Below, piece by piece: positions 24,779 through 32,220 of a DNA stretch of 64,000 bases. The first letter of the stretch is position 1, and each line of letters starts with the position of its first letter. Location of the stretch: positions 62,001 to 126,000 of the forward strand of contig NZ_JAINRC010000012.1 of NCBI RefSeq assembly GCF_020400655.1. The letters are read 5' to 3'. A model generated the notes under the pieces. It did not search any database and had not been told where the DNA came from. It saw nothing but the letters and a program-made list of their open reading frames with translations. The DNA is from Streptomyces spinosus (GTDB lineage: Bacteria; Actinomycetota; Actinomycetes; Streptomycetales; Streptomycetaceae). A program made the translations under genes and the position numbers.

Positions 24779-25048
24779 ATGGAGCAGATAACAGTGCGCA
24801 GCAGGGCCAGGGTCCCTGCGATCACCTGCGGGAGCAGTGCGACCAGTTCGCGGCTCGACCGCCATCTGTCGGTGCTGGCGGGTCCCGCCATACCGCAGCG
24901 GGAGACGGTCGAGGCGACGTCCCTGATGCGGGAGCTGACCGCGCGTGACTCCGTGCGCCAGCGCAGCGACCGGGGCACACGGATCGGCCGCGTCTCCCTC
25001 TTCGCGCCGCTGCGCCGGCTGCGCCGCTCGCTGTTCGGCGGTCACTGA
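24779..25048 (+). CDS. Small basic protein of unknown function, 89 aa
   Basis: 89 aa from ATG 24779 with GGGGAG at 24769-24774; the frame is open further upstream but without a start signal. Contains RSRARVPAITCGSSATSSRLDRHLSVL and a basic C-terminus FAPLRRLRRSLFGGH. No signal peptide, TM or known domain; one cysteine. I recognise it only as a Streptomyces-type hypothetical. It follows the anti-sigma gene but has its own probable promoter, and a bidirectional terminator separates it from the CoA transferase. Confidence 0.65.
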   Translation: MEQITVRSRARVPAITCGSSATSSRLDRHLSVLAGPAIPQRETVEATSLMRELTARDSVRQRSDRGTRIGRVSLFAPLRRLRRSLFGGH

Positions 25049-25058
25049 CCGCACCGCA

Positions 25059-25085
25059 GGGCCCCTGACCCGAGCAGGGGTGCCC
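25059..25085. terminator. Bidirectional terminator between convergent genes
   Basis: GGG-CCCCTG / CAGGGG-TG-CCC stem with 7-nt loop, between the stops of the 89-aa gene and the CoA transferase gene. Confidence 0.6.
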
Positions 25086-25089
25086 GCGC

Positions 25090-26286
25090 TCAGGCCGCCA
25101 CACCGTCCCGGCGCAGCGCTGCGATCTCGTCGTCCGTCATCCCCACGGCACGCAGCAGCGCTCCGGTGTGCTGTCCGAGAGCGGGCACGTCACCCATCCG
25201 CGCCTCGTCCCCGCCCGGCAGCGTGATGGGGGGCAGCAGCGCCTTCAGCGGCCCGGCCGGCGACCCCACCTGACGCCACCGATCCCGGGCCGCCAGCTGC
25301 GGATGCTCCGCCAGCTCGTGCAGATCCCGCAGCCGGGCGCAGGCGATGCCCGCCTGCTCCAGCCGGGCCAGCGCCTCCTCGGCGTCCAGTACCGCCAGCG
25401 CCTCCGCCACCAGGGCGTCGGTCTCCTCGCGGTGTGCCACCCGCGCGGCGTTGGTCGCGTACGCCGCGTCGGTGGCCAGTTCCGGGCGCCCCATGACCTG
25501 TTCGGCCAGCCGCCGCCACTCCCGGTCGTTCTGCACCGACAGCAGCACCCGCCCGCCGTCCGCCGTCGGATAGGCGTCGTACGGCGCGATCACGGCGTGC
25601 GCGAGTCCGGTACGGGCCGGCGGCTCACCGCCGTGCAGCGCGTGGTGCAGCGGATGGCCCATCCACTCGGCGAGCGCCTCCAGCATGGACACCTCCACCG
25701 GCCCGCCCCGCCCGGTCGTCCCGCGCCGCACGAGCGCGGCCAGCACCCCGGAGAAGGCGTACATGGCCGCCGCGATGTCCGCCGCCGGGATGCCCGCCTT
25801 CACCGGCTGCCCGGGCGTCCCGGTCACCGACACCAGCCCCGCCTCGCACTGCACCAGCATGTCGTACGCCCGCTTGTCCGTGTACGGCCCCGAGCCGCCG
25901 TAGCCCGAGATGTCCACGGCGATCAGCCGCGGGTGCGCGGCGCACAGCGTGGCCGCGTCCAGGCCGAGCCGGGCCGCCGCGCCGTGCGCGAGGTTCTGCA
26001 CGAACACGTCCGCGTCCGCGACCAGCCGCCGTACGACGTCCAGACCGCGCGGGTCCTTCAGGTCGAGCGCGATGGACTCCTTGCCGCGGTTGCACCACAC
26101 GAAGTGCGAGGCGAGACCGCGGGCCGCGGTGTCGTACCCGCGCGCGAAGTCGCCGCCGTCGACCCGCTCGACCTTGACGACCCTGGCCCCCAGGTCGGCG
26201 AGCTGCCGGGTCGCGAAGGGCGCGGACACGGCCTGTTCGACGGCGACGACGGTGATGCCGTCCAGCGGCAGCGGGAGATGATCCAT
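25090..26286 (-). CDS. CaiB/BaiF family CoA transferase (class III)
   Basis: 398 aa. Family features: LDGITVVAVEQAVSAPFATRQLADLGARVVKVER, DLKDPRGLDVVRRLVADADVFVQNLAHGAAARLGLD (with the catalytic-position aspartate region), DISGYGGSGPYTDKRAYDMLVQ. Transfers CoA between carboxylic acids, often in degradation of unusual acids. Length is normal. No degradative partner adjoins; the upstream neighbour is a broken ABC permease. ATG 26286 has a GGGGAG rather far upstream (about 13 nt). Confidence 0.9.
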   Translation of the reverse strand: MDHLPLPLDGITVVAVEQAVSAPFATRQLADLGARVVKVERVDGGDFARGYDTAARGLASHFVWCNRGKESIALDLKDPRGLDVVRRLVADADVFVQNLAHGAAARLGLDAATLCAAHPRLIAVDISGYGGSGPYTDKRAYDMLVQCEAGLVSVTGTPGQPVKAGIPAADIAAAMYAFSGVLAALVRRGTTGRGGPVEVSMLEALAEWMGHPLHHALHGGEPPARTGLAHAVIAPYDAYPTADGGRVLLSVQNDREWRRLAEQVMGRPELATDAAYATNAARVAHREETDALVAEALAVLDAEEALARLEQAGIACARLRDLHELAEHPQLAARDRWRQVGSPAGPLKALLPPITLPGGDEARMGDVPALGQHTGALLRAVGMTDDEIAALRRDGVAA

Positions 26287-26333
26287 GGGGTGGATGATCT
26301 CCCCTGGCCGGCGGCCCTGTCAGCAGTGCGGAC

Positions 26334-26744
26334 TCACTCGGGCCGTGCGTACCTGCGCACGGCGAGCGGCAGGAACACCGCGGTCAGTGCGAGGCTCCAG
26401 GCCGGCGACCCGGCGACCGGATGGGCCACCGGCCAGGCGGCGCCCTCCGGGACGGGCGCGTTGCCGAAGAGGTCACGCAGGGCGGTGGTCACCGCGCTGA
26501 TCGGGTTCCACTCGGCGAGCGTACGCAGCCGGCCCGGCAGGTTGCCGGTCGGGATGTACGCGTTCGACAGCAGCGGCAGCACGAAGGACGCGGCGCCGAG
26601 CTGCCCGGCGGCTTCCTCGCTGCGGGACAGCAGGCCCAGGAGGATACCGGCGCAGGTGCAGGCGAACCGGAAGAGCAGCAGCAGCCCCACGGCACCGGCC
26701 GCCCCGGCCGCGGACCCTTCGATCCGCCCGGGTCCTGGACGCCT
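26334..26744 (-). pseudogene. C-terminal remnant of ABC-2 type permease (DrrB-like)
   Basis: About 118-137 codons matching only the last third of daunorubicin-resistance-type permeases: LLLLFRFACTCAGILLGLLSRSEEAAGQLGAASF, LSNAYIPTGNLPGRLRTLAEWNPISAVTTALRDLFGN, final helix and ARPE stop. Everything N-terminal is missing; the frame hits a stop at 26745 and no ATPase gene is nearby. The broken end faces an insertion-like scar (26755-26841). A decayed fragment, unlikely to be functional. Confidence 0.75.
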
Positions 26745-26802
26745 TCACGCCGCGCTAGCCCGGGGGCGCGGCGGGCTACGGAGCGCGGGTGGCCGGCCCG
26801 CG

Positions 26803-26829
26803 AGCCCGGCATGATCCGAACGAGAGGCC
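26803..26829 (-). mobile_element. IS-end-like scar sequence, copy A
   Basis: On the minus strand this 27-mer begins GGCCTCTCGTTCGGATCATG and ends CCGGGCT, matching copy B (47061-47087) at 25 of 27 positions. It abuts CTAGCTAGCTAG (26830-26841); another CTAG lies at 26755. IS5-family elements insert at such TA-centred sites and have GATCA-containing ends, so I read it as an IS terminus left after deletion. No transposase gene is present. Confidence 0.5.
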
Positions 26830-26837
26830 CTAGCTAG

Positions 26838-27983
26838 CTAGAGCAGGGCGAACTGTCCGTCCGGGCCCTCCTCGCGGTGGTCGAGGACCGAGGCGGGGCG
26901 GCGGGAGGACTCCGGCACCGGCAGGACGCCCGCCTCGCGCAGCTCGGCCGCCGTGACCGGTGACGTCACCTTCAGCTGGTCCCGCGTCGCGCGCACTTCC
27001 GCCAGCAGGGCGAGGACCGTGATCAGCTCCAGCAGCTCCGACGTCCAGGTCTGCGGCCAGACCGCGGGACGGATCGCGGCGAGCGTGCCCGGCTCCGCGA
27101 GCGAGGTGCGCGCCGCGAACCAGCTCTCCAGGACCCGCACGCCGGCCACCTCGTAGTCCCAGGCCTCGGGCGGGACGGGCGAGATACGGCCCTCGTCCAG
27201 GTGCAGGGTCTCCTCGTCGCGGTCGTAGTGCAGGGTGAGCGGGCGGCTCGGCAGGGGCGCGCGGACGTACGGGCGCCGTCCGCCCGGCAGCTTGGGGCGC
27301 TCACCGTCCCGGCGCATCAGCCACAGGGCCCGGCGGCCCCCCTCCACCCCGGACGCCCACAGGCCGGGGTCGTCGGTGAGCGGGACGGCGAGGCCGGGGC
27401 CGGCCGTCACCAGGATCCAGGCCAGCACGTCCGGTGCCGAGGGCCGCGTGCCCAGCCGGGCCGCCAGGTGGTCCAGCAGGCCGGGGGCGAGGTTCGGTTC
27501 CGTGCCGCCGGGGCGGCGGTAGAGGGGGCGGACCCGGCCCGGGCGCAGGGTGGGCAGGAGCGTGGTCGCCAGCAGCGGGGCGCCGGCGTCGCCCGTCTCG
27601 ACCGTGAACACCTGGTGCGCGTCCGCCACCCGCCACAGCTCGGGGCGGGCCGTGTCGATCAGCCGGTGGTCCGGGATCAGCCACTGCTCGTCGAAGGGCG
27701 CGGCCAGCACCCGCACCGGTTCCGGGCAGGGCCCCGCGGCGCGCGCGAGCCGCTCGGTGCCGGCGGGGGAACCGGGCAACTGGCCCACCGCCGACTGGAG
27801 CGTACGGGCGCGGGTGGGCTCGAACAGCGCCTCCCGGTCCGGGCCTTGCGCCTTCAGCAACGCGTCCCAGCGGGCCCTGAGCGAGGCCGGGTCCGGTGCC
27901 GTCGGCCAGGAGCGGCCCGGCCGCAGCGGTGCGACGGACCACGGCATGAGGTCCGCCAGCAGCGGAGCGTCGTCGTGCGTCAC
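26838..27983 (-). CDS. Stand-alone type ISP restriction/modification C-terminal (specificity) domain protein
   Basis: 381 aa from GTG 27983 (ATG 27992 equally possible; no clear ribosome-binding site). Sequence matches proteins annotated 'type ISP restriction/modification enzyme' in Streptomyces: FDEQWLIPDHRLIDTARPELW, RPLYRRPGGTEPNLAPGLLDHLA, VPPEAWDYEVAGVRVLESWFAAR. That is the target-recognition end of LlaGI-like enzymes; helicase, nuclease and methylase motifs are absent. Its TAG stop lies within the CTAGCTAGCTAG next to the scar. Function alone unknown. Confidence 0.7.
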   Translation of the reverse strand: MTHDDAPLLADLMPWSVAPLRPGRSWPTAPDPASLRARWDALLKAQGPDREALFEPTRARTLQSAVGQLPGSPAGTERLARAAGPCPEPVRVLAAPFDEQWLIPDHRLIDTARPELWRVADAHQVFTVETGDAGAPLLATTLLPTLRPGRVRPLYRRPGGTEPNLAPGLLDHLAARLGTRPSAPDVLAWILVTAGPGLAVPLTDDPGLWASGVEGGRRALWLMRRDGERPKLPGGRRPYVRAPLPSRPLTLHYDRDEETLHLDEGRISPVPPEAWDYEVAGVRVLESWFAARTSLAEPGTLAAIRPAVWPQTWTSELLELITVLALLAEVRATRDQLKVTSPVTAAELREAGVLPVPESSRRPASVLDHREEGPDGQFALL

Positions 27984-28100
27984 GCACGGCATGCTACGAC
28001 AGCGGGTGGCGCCCCCGGAGGGGCGCGGGGAACCGCGCGGCCCACCACCACGGGCCCCGCGGACGACGGACGGCCGCACCCGGCCGGACCGGCCGAGCGC

Positions 28101-28847
28101 TCACGCGTCGAGCGTGACCGTGAACGAGAAACGGTCGCCCCGGTAGTGGATGACCGCCACGTCCAGCACCCGGCCCTCGCTGTCGTAGGTCACCCCGGTG
28201 TAGTGCAGGATCGGGCTGAGCAGCGGGACTTCGAGCAGCCGGGCCGTCTCCGGGTCGGCGAGCCGGGCCTCCACGGTGTCCGTGATCCGGCTGATGTCCG
28301 CCTTCACCACGTCCCGCAGCACCTTGGTCATCGGCCAGCGGACCAGGTCGTCCGGGTCGATGCCCTCGGCCAGTTCGGGGCGGATGTGGTTGACGGCGTG
28401 GTTGGTCGGCTCACCGGTCTTCTCGTCGCTGCGCAGCCGGTGGTACGCGGCCACCTCCGCGAGGTCCGGGAAGTGCTCGGCGAGCCCGGAGGGCACCGGC
28501 ACGCGGCCGTGGCCGAGCAGTTGCGTCGTCATCCCGGACTGCTGGGCCACGATCGCGTCCACCGAGCCCAGCAGCCGGACCGGGGCGCCGCGCCGCGCCG
28601 CGGGCTCGATGAACGTGCCGCGCCGCCGGTGCCGGCTGATCAGGCCCTCGTCCTCCAGTTCCTTCAGCGCCTGCCGCATGGTCAGCACGCTCACCCCGTA
28701 GTGCTCGGCCAGCCGCTCCTCGGTGGGCAGGCGCAGCGGGTCCTCGGGGGAGCGGCCCAGTATCGAGGCGCGCAGCGACTGCGACACCTGGTACCACAGC
28801 GGCAGCTTGCGGTTCAGGACGATCGAATCCGGGGCGAAGGAGGTCAC
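28101..28847 (-). CDS. GntR-family regulator with UTRA domain (HutC type)
   Basis: 248 aa. N-terminal winged helix: LPLWYQVSQSLRASILGR, LPTEERLAEHYGVSVLTMRQALKELEDEGLISRHRRRGTFIEP (residues 15-85). C-terminal UTRA ligand-binding domain (about 95-245), ending VLDVAVIHYRGDRFSFTVTLDA. Start GTG 28847. It lies 46 bp after homogentisate dioxygenase on the same strand and may control it, sensing an aromatic-acid intermediate; that is inference. Confidence 0.9.
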   Translation of the reverse strand: MTSFAPDSIVLNRKLPLWYQVSQSLRASILGRSPEDPLRLPTEERLAEHYGVSVLTMRQALKELEDEGLISRHRRRGTFIEPAARRGAPVRLLGSVDAIVAQQSGMTTQLLGHGRVPVPSGLAEHFPDLAEVAAYHRLRSDEKTGEPTNHAVNHIRPELAEGIDPDDLVRWPMTKVLRDVVKADISRITDTVEARLADPETARLLEVPLLSPILHYTGVTYDSEGRVLDVAVIHYRGDRFSFTVTLDA

Positions 28848-28893
28848 GCGGCTATCCGTACCTGGCGGAGAACGTTCGGCGCAACGGCGGCGG

Positions 28894-30240
28894 TCACCCC
28901 CGGAAATGCCGTTCCAGTCCCCGCCACACGTCGTCGTAGCGCTGCTGGAGGTGGTCGGCGCCCGCCGCCTGCGGGGTGAGGGTCACCGGCCAGCGGGTCT
29001 CGAACATGAACGCCAGTCCGTCGTCGAGCTTCTGCGGCTTCAGCTCGGCCGCGCTCGCCCGGTCGAACGTCTCCTGGTCCGGCCCGTGCGCCGACATCAT
29101 GTTGTGCAGCGATCCGCCGCCGGGTACGAAGCCCTCCGCCTTGGCGTCGTAGGCGCCCTCGATCAGGCCCATGTACTCGCTCATCACGTTCCGGTGGAAG
29201 TACGGCGGCCGGAAGGTGTCCTCGCCCACCAGCCAGCGCGGCGCGAAGACCACGAAGTCCACGCCGGCCAGGCCCGGGGTGTCCGACGGTGAGGTCAGCA
29301 CGGTGAAGACGGACGGGTCCGGGTGGTCGTAGGAGATGGTGCCGATCACATTGAAGCGGCGCAGGTCGTAGGTGTACGGCACATGGTTGCCGTGCCAGGC
29401 GACCACGTCCAGGGGGCTGTGGTCGTAGGTCGCCGTCCAGAGGTTGCCGCAGAACTTGTTCACCACCTCCACCGGCCCCTCGACGTCCTCGTACGCCGCC
29501 ACCGGCGCCCGGAAGTCGCGGGGGTTGGCGAGCCCGTTGGCGCCGATCGGGCCGAGGTCGGGCAGCCGGAAGGGCGCCCCATAGTTCTCGCACACATAGC
29601 CCCGGGCCGACTCGTCGAGGAGATCCACACGGAAGCGCACCCCACGGGGGATCAGCGCCACATGGCCCGGCTCCACATGGAGGCGGCCGAACTCGGTGTG
29701 CAGCAGCAGCCCGCCCCGCTCGGGCACGACCAGCAGCTCGCCGTCGGCGTCCGAGAAGACCCGTTCCATCGAGGCGTTGGCGTGGTACAGGTGCACGGCC
29801 ATGCCGGTGCGCTGGGTCGCGTCACCGTTGCCGCCCAGCGTCCAGAGTCCGGCCAGGAAGTCGGTGCCGGCCGGGGGCTCCGGCAGCGGGTTCCAGCGCA
29901 GCCGGTTGGGGTCGGGCACCGCCTCGGTGAAGGGCGCCGTGCGGATCGCGCCGTTGCCGGTGCGGGTGAACTGCGGATGCGCGGCCGAGGGGCGGACGCG
30001 GTAGAGCCAGGAGCGCCGGTTGTGCGCCCGAGGCTCGGTGAACGCCGTACCGCTCAGCTGCTCGGCGTACAGGCCCAGCGGCGCGCGCTGCGGCGAGTTG
30101 CGGCCCTCGGGCAGGGCGCCCGGCACCGCCTCCGAGGCGTGTTCGTTGCCGAACCCGGTCAGATACGACAGCCCCTCGGCGGTCTTCCGTCCTCCTCCAC
30201 GCTCGAACACGCTCGCGCGGGAGGTGCCCCCATCGCTCAT
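28894..30240 (-). CDS. hmgA: Homogentisate 1,2-dioxygenase
   Basis: 448 aa. Opens the ring of homogentisate to maleylacetoacetate in tyrosine/phenylalanine degradation; Fe(II) cupin enzyme, cytoplasmic. Recognisable family blocks: YLTGFGNEHASEAVPGALP, SGTAFT.PR.NRRSWLYR, MAVHLYHANASMERVF, WHGNHVPYTYDLRRFN, PPYFHRNVMSEYMGLIEG (the HxxxxxE iron ligand region), HNMMSAHGPD. AAGGAG stands before ATG 30240. The rest of the pathway is not in the window. Confidence 0.95.
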   Translation of the reverse strand: MSDGGTSRASVFERGGGRKTAEGLSYLTGFGNEHASEAVPGALPEGRNSPQRAPLGLYAEQLSGTAFTEPRAHNRRSWLYRVRPSAAHPQFTRTGNGAIRTAPFTEAVPDPNRLRWNPLPEPPAGTDFLAGLWTLGGNGDATQRTGMAVHLYHANASMERVFSDADGELLVVPERGGLLLHTEFGRLHVEPGHVALIPRGVRFRVDLLDESARGYVCENYGAPFRLPDLGPIGANGLANPRDFRAPVAAYEDVEGPVEVVNKFCGNLWTATYDHSPLDVVAWHGNHVPYTYDLRRFNVIGTISYDHPDPSVFTVLTSPSDTPGLAGVDFVVFAPRWLVGEDTFRPPYFHRNVMSEYMGLIEGAYDAKAEGFVPGGGSLHNMMSAHGPDQETFDRASAAELKPQKLDDGLAFMFETRWPVTLTPQAAGADHLQQRYDDVWRGLERHFRG

Positions 30241-30390
30241 GACCACTCCTTGTGCTCCCGATTCCTATGCATCACCGTAGGAATGGGCGGGGGTCCGCGC
30301 AAGAGGGTCGCCGTCCTCCCCGCGGGGTAGGGCCGGAACCAGACTTCAGGGGGATCCGGAGCGCCGCCGTGCTGTTCTACGCTCCCGGTC

Positions 30391-30912
30391 ATGTCGTGGA
30401 CGAAGTGGACGCGTGGAACCCTCGCCGCGCTCGCGGCGGGCGTCCTGCTGCCGCTCGGAGCGGCGGCCTGCACCAGCGGTGAGGCGCGCGGCGGGACGAC
30501 CGTCTCGCCGTCGCCCGTGGGGAAGGTGCTGGACGACACCGACGAGACCGGCCGGAACCTGCGCGAGGTGGCCCAGCGCAACGCCCCCCAGGTCGCCTTC
30601 GAGATCACCCCGGACTCGGCCGGCGGCTGGGACGTACGGCTGACCCTGCGTCACTTCCGGCTCTCCCCGCCCGGCACCCGGCCGGCGGCGGCCATCGGCC
30701 GCGGGCTCGCCCACCTGTTCGTCGACGGCCACCGGGTCGCGCGGCTGCGCACACCCACGTACCACCTGGCCGCCGGCCGCGTCCCGCACGGCACCCACCA
30801 GATCACCGTCCGCCTGTACGCCGACGACGGCACGGTGTGGGCCGTCCGCGGCAAACCGGTCCAGAGCACGGCCGACATCACGGTGTCCGGCGCGGAGACG
30901 GGCACGGGGTGA
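30391..30912 (+). CDS. Putative secreted lipoprotein of unknown function
   Basis: 173 aa. Signal sequence with Lys/Arg start, hydrophobic LAALAAGVLLPLGAAAC, lipobox-like AAAC with C27 (leucine at -3 missing, so weak), then a Ser/Pro linker. The remaining 120 residues are beta-rich (GWDVRLTLRHFRLSPPGTRP, YHLAAGRVPHGTHQITVRLYADDG), resembling small immunoglobulin-like extracytoplasmic domains. TACGCT lies 7 nt before the ATG, so the mRNA may be leaderless. Function not recognised. Confidence 0.7.
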   Translation: MSWTKWTRGTLAALAAGVLLPLGAAACTSGEARGGTTVSPSPVGKVLDDTDETGRNLREVAQRNAPQVAFEITPDSAGGWDVRLTLRHFRLSPPGTRPAAAIGRGLAHLFVDGHRVARLRTPTYHLAAGRVPHGTHQITVRLYADDGTVWAVRGKPVQSTADITVSGAETGTG

Positions 30913-30936
30913 GCACCGGCCGGCGCCGCCCTCACC
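30908..30936 (+). terminator. Hairpin at lipoprotein stop
   Basis: GGTGAG / CTCACC arms (6 bp) around a GC-rich 17-nt loop, overlapping the stop codon region. Downstream to 31153 the DNA has only degenerate CCGGCGG-rich repeats and no gene I can support. Confidence 0.35.
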
Positions 30937-31153
30937 GGCGGACGGCGGTCACGGCACCCCGCGCCGCCGGCGGACCTCGGTCATCGCGCCCGGCGCCACC
31001 GGCACCCCGCTGCCGTCGGCGGACGAGAAGCACCGGCATCCTCCTCCCGCCGGCGCAGAAGCACCGCCCCCGCCCCCGCCGGTGAATGAGTGCAAGGGCC
31101 ACCTGTCTCCGTACTGTGGGGGGAGGTTCACCGGACCCCGGCGGAAAGGCATC

Positions 31154-31771
31154 ATGAAGCCCGTGCCCCACGCGACATCGCTCCGCCGCGCGCCCGTCCA
31201 GCGGCGCAGCGCCGAACGGCTGACCAGGATCCTGGACGCCTGCGCCGAACTCCTCGACGAGGTCGGCTACGACGCCCTGAGCACACGCGCGGTCGCCCAG
31301 CGCGCCGGCGTGCCCATCGGCTCGGTCTACCGCTTCTTCGGCAACAAGCGGCAGATGGCCGACGCCCTCGCCCAGCGCAACCTGGAGCGGTACGTCGAAC
31401 GGGTCACCGAGCGGCTGAGGAAGGCGGGCAAGGGGGACTGGCGGGCCGCCATGGACGCCGTCCTGGACGAGTACCTGGGCATGAAGCGCACGGCGCCCGG
31501 TTTCTCCCTGGTCGACTTCGGCAACCAGATCCCGGTCGGCTCCCGCCACACCGAGCCCAACACCCGGGTCGCCGACCGGCTCACCGACCTGCTCGCCGGC
31601 TATCTCGGCCGCACCCCGGACGCGGACCTGCGGCGGGTGTTCCTGGTCGCCGTGGAGAGCGCCGACACCCTGGTCCAGCTGGCCTTCCGGGTGGATCCGC
31701 AGGGCGACGAGGCGATCATCACGGAGACCCGGGAACTGCTCCGGTCGTACCTGGGACGCGTGCTGGACTGA
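31154..31771 (+). CDS. TetR-family regulator
   Basis: 205 aa. HTH region residues 18-65: RLTRILDACAELLDEVGYDALSTRAVAQRAGVPIGSVYRFFGNKRQMADAL. The C-terminal ligand domain is alpha-helical. GAAAGG before ATG 31154 sets the start over an upstream GTG extension. Next on the same strand, after a 450-bp gap rich in repeats, is a molybdopterin oxidoreductase with a palindromic operator (32138-32155) before it; the regulator may act there. Confidence 0.87.
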   Translation: MKPVPHATSLRRAPVQRRSAERLTRILDACAELLDEVGYDALSTRAVAQRAGVPIGSVYRFFGNKRQMADALAQRNLERYVERVTERLRKAGKGDWRAAMDAVLDEYLGMKRTAPGFSLVDFGNQIPVGSRHTEPNTRVADRLTDLLAGYLGRTPDADLRRVFLVAVESADTLVQLAFRVDPQGDEAIITETRELLRSYLGRVLD

Positions 31772-31901
31772 GACGGGCCGACCGCGGTGCCGTCCGGCGG
31801 CCCGCGCGGGCCGCCCGGAGACCCCCGAGGCCGGCGTGGACCGGACCGGGGCCCGCGGGGCCGAGGCGGACCGACCGTCGTGTCGGCGCCCCGGGCCGAC
31901 C

Positions 31902-31980
31902 TGGGCGGGGCGAAGGGGCATCGGCGGCCGACGTGGGCGGGGCGAAGGGGCGTCGGCGGCCGGCGCGGGCGGGGCCGAGT
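31902..31980. repeat. 32-bp tandem repeat, about 2.5 copies
   Basis: Units start at 31902, 31934 and 31966 (TGGGCGGGGCGAAGGGGC...). Further on, GCGG(T/C)CGGATGCCACGT occurs twice, 57 bp apart. The whole stretch 31772-32137 between the TetR and oxidoreductase genes has no gene I can support. Confidence 0.6.
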
Positions 31981-32137
31981 GTCATCCGGCGGTCGGATGC
32001 CACGTGGCGCCGCGGCCAGGCAGCGGTGCCGCTCCCGGCTCCGGCAGCGGCGGCCGGATGCCACGTCGGCCGACCCCCGCCCGCCATGGGAAGACACCCC
32101 CTGGACCCACAAGGGACGCGTGGGGCCTCCCCTCCGT

Positions 32138-32155
32138 GCATACCGGTCGGTATGC
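32138..32155. promoter_or_regulatory. TetR-type operator (CATACCG class), site 1
   Basis: GCATACCG-GT-CGGTATGC: perfect 8-bp arms, 66 bp upstream of the oxidoreductase start. The 14 nt ACCGGTCGGTATGC recur exactly at 59986-59999, and 13 of them on the minus strand at 54504-54516. Confidence 0.6.
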
Positions 32156-32220
32156 TCGGCCCAGCCGGTCCGCCCGCTCGTGCGCGGGCGACCCCGTCGC
32201 CGACCCCTCCGGGAGGACAC

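Noticed and set aside
26700..26757. Plus-strand gene end (...RVLDAFTPR, TAG) next to the permease fragment
   Set aside because: Only about 15 codons are readable before it runs antisense to the permease remnant; too short to support.
31090..32220. Upstream 377-codon extension of the oxidoreductase frame
   Set aside because: Low-complexity Arg/Pro/Ala sequence crossing the TetR gene and the operator; GGGAGGA before GTG 32221 and the Fe-S motif right after it fix the true start.
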